DNA from: Synergistaceae bacterium
GTDB taxonomy: Bacteria > Synergistota > Synergistia > Synergistales > Aminobacteriaceae
Direction: 5' to 3'
Length of the DNA: 11,130 bases
Assembly: GCA_017394925.1 (NCBI GenBank)
Contig: JAFPWQ010000117.1
Coordinates: forward strand, 1 to 11,130
Position 1 is the first letter of the stretch. Each line of letters opens with the position of its first letter. Both the position numbers and the translations under genes were made by a program. Under the pieces are notes generated by a model. That model had not been told where the DNA came from. It was given only the letters and a program-made list of their open reading frames with translations, and ran no database searches. Shown here piece by piece: positions 6,634-11,130 of the stretch.

Positions 6634-8151
6634 CTATTTATCTGCTGTCTTATTCTTAATGAAAATTAATGTTCCGATCATTAAAACAGAACCTACAGCA
6701 AGACATATCATCCAGTTATTGACGAACCCGGCAACTGCATACGTAACGAAACTTACGCCCGCAACCGTCAAAGCATAAGGGAGCTGAGTAGATACATGCT
6801 GAACGTGTTCTATTCTTGCACCCGCTGATGACATTATAGTTGTGTCAGAAATAGGCGAGCAGTGATCTCCGCAGACCGCACCGGCAAGACATGCTGAAAT
6901 TCCGATGATTAAAAGCTCGCTGTCATGAGGGAATATTGCCGTTACTATTGGGATTAATATTCCGAATGTACCCCATGATGTTCCGGTTGCAAATGCAAGA
7001 ATTATCGCAACAACGAAAATTACTGCAGGCAATAAGCTATAGAGTCCCGAAGATGCACCGAGCATTAAATCATGAACGAACTGCGCCGCGCCTAAATTCG
7101 ATGTGATAGTCTTCAATGTCGTGGCCATGATTAATATCAGGATTGACGGAACCATTGCTATAAATCCCTGAGGTATACAGTCGCCCATCTCTTTGAACTT
7201 TATCGTACGTCTGAGCATGAAATATATAAATGAGCCAAGCAGGACAGCCAGACCTCCCCACGGAAGAGCTATCATTGCGTTTGTGTCTCCGAATGCGCCG
7301 ATTAAATTCCCGGTGTTTTCATCGCCGATCCAGTCAGTTTTACCGTAATATCCGCCTGCATATAACATTGCGAAGAAGACCACGATAATTAATGCGACAA
7401 CAGGCAATACTAAATCTATAATCATTCCCTTTGAATTTTCTTCGGTTGATTCAGAACCTTTCAGTCCGCCTAAATCACCGTTGAGCTGTGCGTTCATTTC
7501 AGCGATTTTCATTTTTCCGTAATCGAATTTCATGAATACAATCGAAACGATAAACACGAAAGTCAGAAGCGAATAAAAATTATAGGGTATCGCCCTTATG
7601 AAGAGCTGTATTCCCGTAATCCCTGTTCCTAAATCATTTGCAACTCCCGAAACAGCAGCAGCCCATGATGAAATCGGAGCTATCATGCAAACAGGAGCAG
7701 CGGTTGCATCAATAAGATAGGCGAGTTTTGCGCGCGAGACTTTTGCTCTGTCCGTAACAGGCTGCATTACTGAACCTACAGTCAGACAATTAAAATAATC
7801 ATCAATGAAGATCAAGATTCCAAGAATGAAAGTTGCAATCTGAACTCCGACACGCGATTTGATATTTCTCTCTGCCCAGCGTCCGAATGCCTGACTTCCT
7901 CCTGATTTATTCACAAGTCCAACGAGTATTCCCAAAATCACGAGGAAACAGATTATTCCGCCCAGTTCTGAAACTGAAGATGAAAGACCTTTAACGACTA
8001 CAACGTTGAATGCATTGACGATGTTAAAATCTGCGGCAAACAGTGCTCCTAAGAAAATGCCTATGAACAGAGACGAATAAACTTCTTTTGTGAGCAGTGC
8101 AAGACCTATCGCACAAAACGAAGGCACTAATGACCAGATAGTACCGTGCAT
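6634..8151 (-). CDS. NhaC-family Na+/H+ antiporter
   Basis: A 505-residue polytopic membrane protein of the NhaC antiporter family, with about eleven hydrophobic segments. Family proteins exchange Na+ for H+, or couple ions to organic-acid exchange (malate/lactate antiporters belong here), so the substrate is not settled by family alone. Conserved-looking stretches are DDYFNCLTVGSVMQP (117-131), DATAAPVCMIAPISSW (148-163), TGTSWGTFGILIP (389-401) and CGDHCSPISDTTIMSSAG (427-444). The segment between about 210 and 245 is a hydrophilic loop rich in Glu, Ser and Gly. The start is ATG 8151-8149; GGAG of an AAAGGAGA sequence lies about 13 bases upstream, a rather long gap. It has its own promoter-like sequence in the 93-base gap after the LamG gene and a good terminator after the stop. 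Confidence 0.92.
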   Translation of the reverse strand: MHGTIWSLVPSFCAIGLALLTKEVYSSLFIGIFLGALFAADFNIVNAFNVVVVKGLSSSVSELGGIICFLVILGILVGLVNKSGGSQAFGRWAERNIKSRVGVQIATFILGILIFIDDYFNCLTVGSVMQPVTDRAKVSRAKLAYLIDATAAPVCMIAPISSWAAAVSGVANDLGTGITGIQLFIRAIPYNFYSLLTFVFIVSIVFMKFDYGKMKIAEMNAQLNGDLGGLKGSESTEENSKGMIIDLVLPVVALIIVVFFAMLYAGGYYGKTDWIGDENTGNLIGAFGDTNAMIALPWGGLAVLLGSFIYFMLRRTIKFKEMGDCIPQGFIAMVPSILILIMATTLKTITSNLGAAQFVHDLMLGASSGLYSLLPAVIFVVAIILAFATGTSWGTFGILIPIVTAIFPHDSELLIIGISACLAGAVCGDHCSPISDTTIMSSAGARIEHVQHVSTQLPYALTVAGVSFVTYAVAGFVNNWMICLAVGSVLMIGTLIFIKNKTADK

Positions 8152-8198
8152 AATTCTGTAAATTCTCCTTTACGAATGCAAATTTTTTTGTCCATGCA

Positions 8199-8228
8199 AT
8201 TTTATCATTGCCTGAAAATTTACTGCAA
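8199..8228 (-). promoter_or_regulatory. Candidate promoter for the NhaC-family gene
   Basis: On the minus strand TGATAAAAT (8207-8199) is an extended -10 element with one mismatch to TATAAT. TTGCAG (8228-8223) lies 18 bases upstream as a weak -35 box. The start would be near 8192, giving a leader of about 40 bases that includes a run of A residues and the ribosome binding site. Confidence 0.5.
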
Positions 8229-8244
8229 CTTACATATATGCATG

Positions 8245-9093
8245 TCATAATCCAAGCAGCTTTTTCTTTTGTGCGTCAAATTCTTCCTGAGTGATTATCC
8301 CGTCATCTAATAAGCTCTTGAACTTGCGTATCTCATCTGCAACTGAAAAATTTTTCTCATTCTTCACGTTCGCGTTCTCATTCTCATTCTTTTTTACTTC
8401 GCCTTTATGCGTGTATTCTGATACATCAAAGTCGCTCGTGTAAAGGCATTTTTTGTACACAGCGCAGTCTTCAATACAGCCGATTGATTTTCTCATTGCA
8501 TTTGATGATGCGCCTATCGTCATCGGGTAATCAGTGCTTGAGAAATCACGAGCAATAGTCTTTTCAGCTTCAAGTTTGCCGTTGATGAATAATCTCATAA
8601 CATTATTTGAATCACGAGTAACGGCTATATGCGTCCACTGGTTAAGATGTACGGATGATTTGCTCACGAGTGATACTGCACCTGCAAAATCAGAATAGAA
8701 TGATAATTTTCCGTCCCCGATGTCAATTAAGTACAGCGTTCTAATTCCGTGAAACCACCTGCTGAATATCGAAAATGATTCTCCGCCGTAATGATCCGTA
8801 ACTAACTTCTGAGGATATATCTATGCAGATAACGTGAATTCGCCGGGAAAATCAAAAGGCTTTGTATCTTTTGCCTGAATGTATGAATTCCCGTCAAGAT
8901 ATAATACATTGCCTCCTGAATGTGATTCAGCTTTCGATATTCTTGGACTGCCGTATGCTGTCCATTCATTGCCGCGTGAATCAAACGTTACTGAAGTCTC
9001 GAAATTCAAGATTGATGATGCCTCAATTGCATATGAACATGAAGAGATAAAAACGAAAATTGCAATTAGTGCCGGAAAAATTATTTTCTTCAT
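8245..9093 (-). pseudogene. Exported LamG-SHOCT protein gene interrupted by one in-frame amber codon
   Basis: Read through, this frame encodes 282 codons. Residues 1-18 form a signal peptide ending in a lipobox (Ile16-Ser-Ser-Cys19), so the product is probably a lipoprotein. Residues about 29-210 form a LamG/concanavalin-like jelly-roll, with the typical LNQWTHIAVTRD and MRLFINGKLEAE strands in the second half. A Asn/Glu/Lys-rich linker follows. The last 33 residues are a SHOCT domain (KFKSLLDDGIITQEEFDAQKKKLL). Codon 91 (8823-8821) is TAG in EFTLSA-stop-IYPQK, where LamG proteins commonly have tryptophan, so one TGG to TAG change explains the break; the frame is otherwise intact. I chose ATG 9093 because GGGAGG (9108-9103) lies nine bases upstream and the signal peptide begins there. 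Its role is unknown; LamG domains usually bind carbohydrate or protein. A recent mutation, strain variation, sequence error or amber readthrough are all possible. Confidence 0.82.
8354..8389 (-). repeat. Degenerate hexamer repeat encoding the LamG-SHOCT linker
   Basis: On the plus strand, TTCTCA-like hexamers recur at 8354, 8360, 8369, 8375, 8381 and 8387, with three extra bases at 8366. On the coding strand this gives the low-complexity linker NENENANVKNEKN between the jelly-roll and the SHOCT domain. Replication slippage could change the linker length in whole codons pairs without breaking the frame. Confidence 0.6.
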
Positions 9094-9110
9094 TATGAAA
9101 TGCCTCCCGT

Positions 9111-9137
9111 AAAAAAATGAGGGAATCGAATCCCTCA
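9111..9137 (-). terminator. Intrinsic terminator of the RbsA/RbsC operon
   Basis: On the minus strand TGAGGGA (9137-9131) pairs with TCCCTCA (9124-9118) around the loop TTCGAT, followed by seven T residues (9117-9111). It ends the sugar transporter transcript 25 bases after the permease stop codon and sits two bases before the ribosome binding site of the LamG gene. Confidence 0.93.
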
Positions 9138-9140
9138 CTC

Positions 9141-9146
9141 ATTATA
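9141..9146 (-). promoter_or_regulatory. Candidate -10 box for the LamG-SHOCT gene
   Basis: TATAAT on the minus strand (9146-9141) lies between the permease stop codon and the terminator hairpin. No good -35 box is seen (AAAGTA at 9169-9164). The expected start, about 9134-9132, falls inside the first arm of the terminator, so this transcript could not form the full hairpin. There is no other room for a promoter between the terminator and the LamG ribosome binding site. Confidence 0.42.
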
Positions 9147-9162
9147 TATTACTGAATGATTT

Positions 9163-10134
9163 TTACTTTCTGCGTTTCTTCAGCATATCAACATACACTG
9201 CGAGCAATATCACTATGCCTTTTGCTATCTGCTGCCAGAATGAATTTAATCCCAGAAGATTCAATCCGTTGTTCAGAACGCCTATAATCAATACGCCTAT
9301 CATCGTTGAGCCTATCTTGCCTACTCCGCCCGACATTGACGTTCCGCCGAGAACCGTAGCTGCTATTGCGTCCATCTCAAAGCTCTGTCCTGCTGTCGGC
9401 TGACCAGATGCCATTCTCGCACATAACACTACACCAGTGAATGCCGCAAGAAATCCGCTCATCGTGTACACAAGCATTTTTGTACGAGCCACATTAACAC
9501 CTGAGAATATTGCGGCCTTGTCATTGCCTCCCACAGCATAAACATGCCGACCGAACCGGGTCTTACTCAGCAGGATTATGCATATTATCAGGAACACTAG
9601 CATATAGATTACGGGCAGTGGTATTGGTCCGAGATAACCAGTTCCGATAATCATATAATCATCAATCATTGCTCGTATCGGCTGACCGTTCGAATAGATA
9701 TATGCCGCACCTCTTGCCATCTGCATCATCGCAAGCGTTACGATAAACGGAGGTATAGTTGTCTTCGCAATCACGAATCCGTTGAACAGTCCTAATGCTG
9801 TGCCTATTATTATTGATGTCGCAACTGCACCGGGTACACTGAAACCGCTCTTGACGATTAAGCCCGCACTTAATGTTCCTGCAATCGCTAAGATTGATCC
9901 GACCGACAAATCAATTCCGCCGGTTATGATTGCAAATGTCATTCCGAAAGCCAGACACGCATTCGATGATACCTGACGAAGAATGTTAATCAAATTCCGC
10001 TGTGAGTAAAATACTCCGTTGGTCGTGAATGAAAGTATCACACACATTATGAATAACCCGATTAACGTTCCCATGTTATCTTTAAGATACCGCATTACTG
10101 CATTCTGTGATTTTATGTTATTCTCAAGCGGCAT
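9163..10134 (-). CDS. Sugar ABC transporter permease (RbsC family)
   Basis: A 323-residue inner-membrane permease of the RbsC/BPD_transp_2 family, the usual length for the group. It forms the channel for a monosaccharide importer (ribose, xylose, galactose and similar sugars) with the RbsA-type ATPase and a periplasmic binding protein. About eight to ten hydrophobic segments are visible. Characteristic stretches are TGGIDLSVGSILA (71-83), the ATPase-facing loop TRFGRHVYAVGGN (192-204) and DAIAATVLGGTSMSGG (255-270). The start is ATG 10134, with GGAGG (10147-10143) eight bases upstream; it overlaps the end of the ATPase gene by 11 bases, indicating one operon and coupled translation. A strong terminator follows. 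The sugar cannot be assigned from the permease alone, and the binding-protein gene is not in the window. Confidence 0.94.
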   Translation of the reverse strand: MPLENNIKSQNAVMRYLKDNMGTLIGLFIMCVILSFTTNGVFYSQRNLINILRQVSSNACLAFGMTFAIITGGIDLSVGSILAIAGTLSAGLIVKSGFSVPGAVATSIIIGTALGLFNGFVIAKTTIPPFIVTLAMMQMARGAAYIYSNGQPIRAMIDDYMIIGTGYLGPIPLPVIYMLVFLIICIILLSKTRFGRHVYAVGGNDKAAIFSGVNVARTKMLVYTMSGFLAAFTGVVLCARMASGQPTAGQSFEMDAIAATVLGGTSMSGGVGKIGSTMIGVLIIGVLNNGLNLLGLNSFWQQIAKGIVILLAVYVDMLKKRRK

Positions 10135-11130
10135 TTATTGTTCCTCCGTTTCCTGTCGCATAACGCATGATTAATTCCTGGCTAAGTTCATTCTTGCCCA
10201 GATTGGCCGTAACTCTTCCTTCATGCATGACTAATACCCTGTCAGACATGTTAATCACTTCGGGAAGGTCTGAGCTTATCATTAATATTGCTACTCCCTG
10301 TTTGGCTAATTCGTTCATGAATCCGTAAATTTCTGCTCTTGCGCCGACATCAACGCCTCTTGTAGGTTCATCGAGTATTAAGAGCTTCGGTTTAGTCGCA
10401 AGCCATTTTGCGATGACTATCTTCTGCTGATTTCCGCCCGATAAATTTTCCGCAAGCTGTTCTGCTGAAGGTGTCTTGATTGCGAGTTCCTGAATGTGTC
10501 TTGCTATTTCTTCTGTTTCACGTGAAGGATTGCCTAGCGGATGACCTTTATATATCTCGTGAAGAATCGTGAGCGTTAGATTGTAACCTACGGAATTAAT
10601 CAGCACTAAGCCTTCTTCTTTGCGATTCTCAGGGACAAGTGCAATTCCGTTTTCCATTGCCTGCCTTACGGATCTGATATGTACGTTCTTCCCGTCAACT
10701 AAAATCTCGCCCGTATAATTGCTGTCGATTCCGAAAATGCAATGTGCGGTCTCACTTCTTCCTGCACCGACAAGGCCGGACATGCCGACAATTTCACCCT
10801 CACGAATCGCAAATGATACTCCGTTCACGAAAGGCGGACTCACTAAGTCTTTTACTTCAAGAACAACTTTGCCCGGTTTTACTTCGTCTTTGAAGTATAA
10901 CTGCGTAAGCTCACGTCCAACCATCATTGCGATTAACTGGTCATTCGTGGTCTCACGAGTATTAACCGTTCCGACATACTGACCGTCGCGCATAATCGTT
11001 ACTCTGTCCGTAATTGCGAAAAGCTCGCTCATTCTGTGAGATATATATATGATTCCGATTCCTTCGGCCTTGAGCTGTCTCATCGTCTCGAATAATATTT
11101 CTGTCTCTTTGTCCGTGAGTGAGGCTGTCG
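10124..11130 (-). CDS. Sugar ABC transporter ATPase (RbsA family), 3' part
   Basis: The carboxyl-terminal 335 or so residues of a double-domain ATPase that powers monosaccharide import with the RbsC-type permease next to it. The frame runs off the right edge. The first visible residues, TASLTDKETEILFETMRQLK, are the end of Walker B and the D-loop region of the first nucleotide-binding domain, followed by its H-loop (YISHRM). Full proteins are about 500 residues. The second domain is complete: a degenerate Walker A (GLVGAGRSETAHCIFG), which is normal for the second half of this family, the signature LSGGNQQK, Walker B LLILDEPTRGVDVG and a switch region LMISSDLPEV. The stop (TGA at 10126-10124) overlaps the start of the permease gene. 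The upstream binding-protein and regulator genes, if present, lie beyond the window. Confidence 0.94.
   Translation of the reverse strand, partial: TASLTDKETEILFETMRQLKAEGIGIIYISHRMSELFAITDRVTIMRDGQYVGTVNTRETTNDQLIAMMVGRELTQLYFKDEVKPGKVVLEVKDLVSPPFVNGVSFAIREGEIVGMSGLVGAGRSETAHCIFGIDSNYTGEILVDGKNVHIRSVRQAMENGIALVPENRKEEGLVLINSVGYNLTLTILHEIYKGHPLGNPSRETEEIARHIQELAIKTPSAEQLAENLSGGNQQKIVIAKWLATKPKLLILDEPTRGVDVGARAEIYGFMNELAKQGVAILMISSDLPEVINMSDRVLVMHEGRVTANLGKNELSQELIMRYATGNGGTINAA

Noticed and set aside
8229..8247. ACATATATGCATGT near-palindrome between the LamG and NhaC genes as a terminator or operator
   Set aside because: Only short AT-rich self-complementarity, with no stable G+C stem and no T run, so no function can be supported.
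8862..9112. Plus-strand frames over the LamG gene
   Set aside because: They are antisense to a convincing signal peptide and LamG coding frame, lack ribosome binding sites and resemble no family.
1..11130. General reassignment of TAG to an amino acid, suggested by the amber codon in the LamG gene
   Set aside because: Only one gene is affected and the LarA-like gene ends naturally at TAG; one case cannot support a changed code.
1..11130. CRISPR arrays, tRNA genes, insertion sequences, toxin-antitoxin or phage genes
   Set aside because: I looked for regular spaced repeats, cloverleaf ends, transposase motifs and terminal inverted repeats and saw none.

Overview
The window is about 11.1 kb of ordinary bacterial chromosome with densely packed genes and a G+C content that looks to be in the low-to-mid 40s percent by eye. 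The gene set suggests a strictly anaerobic, organic- or amino-acid-fermenting gut-type bacterium. It includes a TRAP carboxylate transporter, a LarA-type (nickel-pincer) racemase homologue, an 8-iron ferredoxin, an NhaC antiporter and an RbsA/RbsC sugar importer. Synergistota or a Firmicutes relative would fit, but this is inference from gene content and no rRNA is present to test it. I see no rRNA, tRNA, insertion sequence, CRISPR array, phage gene or attachment site.

The left half is on the plus strand. It opens with the 3' end of a TRAP transporter large permease (to 512). Next is a short stretch in which the ribosome binding site and first codons of the following gene occur twice (513-692), with a 41-codon reading frame between the copies. 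Then come the LarA/DUF2088 family protein (656-1966), a small two-cluster ferredoxin with its own promoter and terminator (promoter about 1997, gene 2088-2261, terminator 2298-2335), a large AddA/UvrD-type helicase-nuclease (2365-5832), and a DUF1275/YoaK membrane protein overlapping it by 8 bases (5825-6583).

A hairpin at 6592-6626 separates this half from the minus-strand half. Read in the direction of transcription, the minus strand holds the 3' part of a sugar ABC transporter ATPase (RbsA type, running off the right edge), its overlapping permease (RbsC type), and a terminator. It continues with a LamG-SHOCT exported protein gene interrupted by one in-frame amber codon, and then an NhaC-type antiporter with its own promoter.

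Functionally, the TRAP transporter plus LarA-like enzyme suggests import of a small hydroxy-carboxylate followed by racemisation or epimerisation. RbsA/RbsC would import a monosaccharide, and NhaC would handle Na+/H+ exchange or counter-transport. The most noteworthy points are the single amber codon replacing a probable tryptophan in the LamG gene, the duplicated gene start ahead of the LarA-like gene, the AddB-style iron-sulphur nuclease signature on an AddA-like helicase with no partner gene adjacent, and a promoter-like -10 box tucked against a terminator so that its transcripts could escape that terminator. I found no convincing entirely new multi-gene system.
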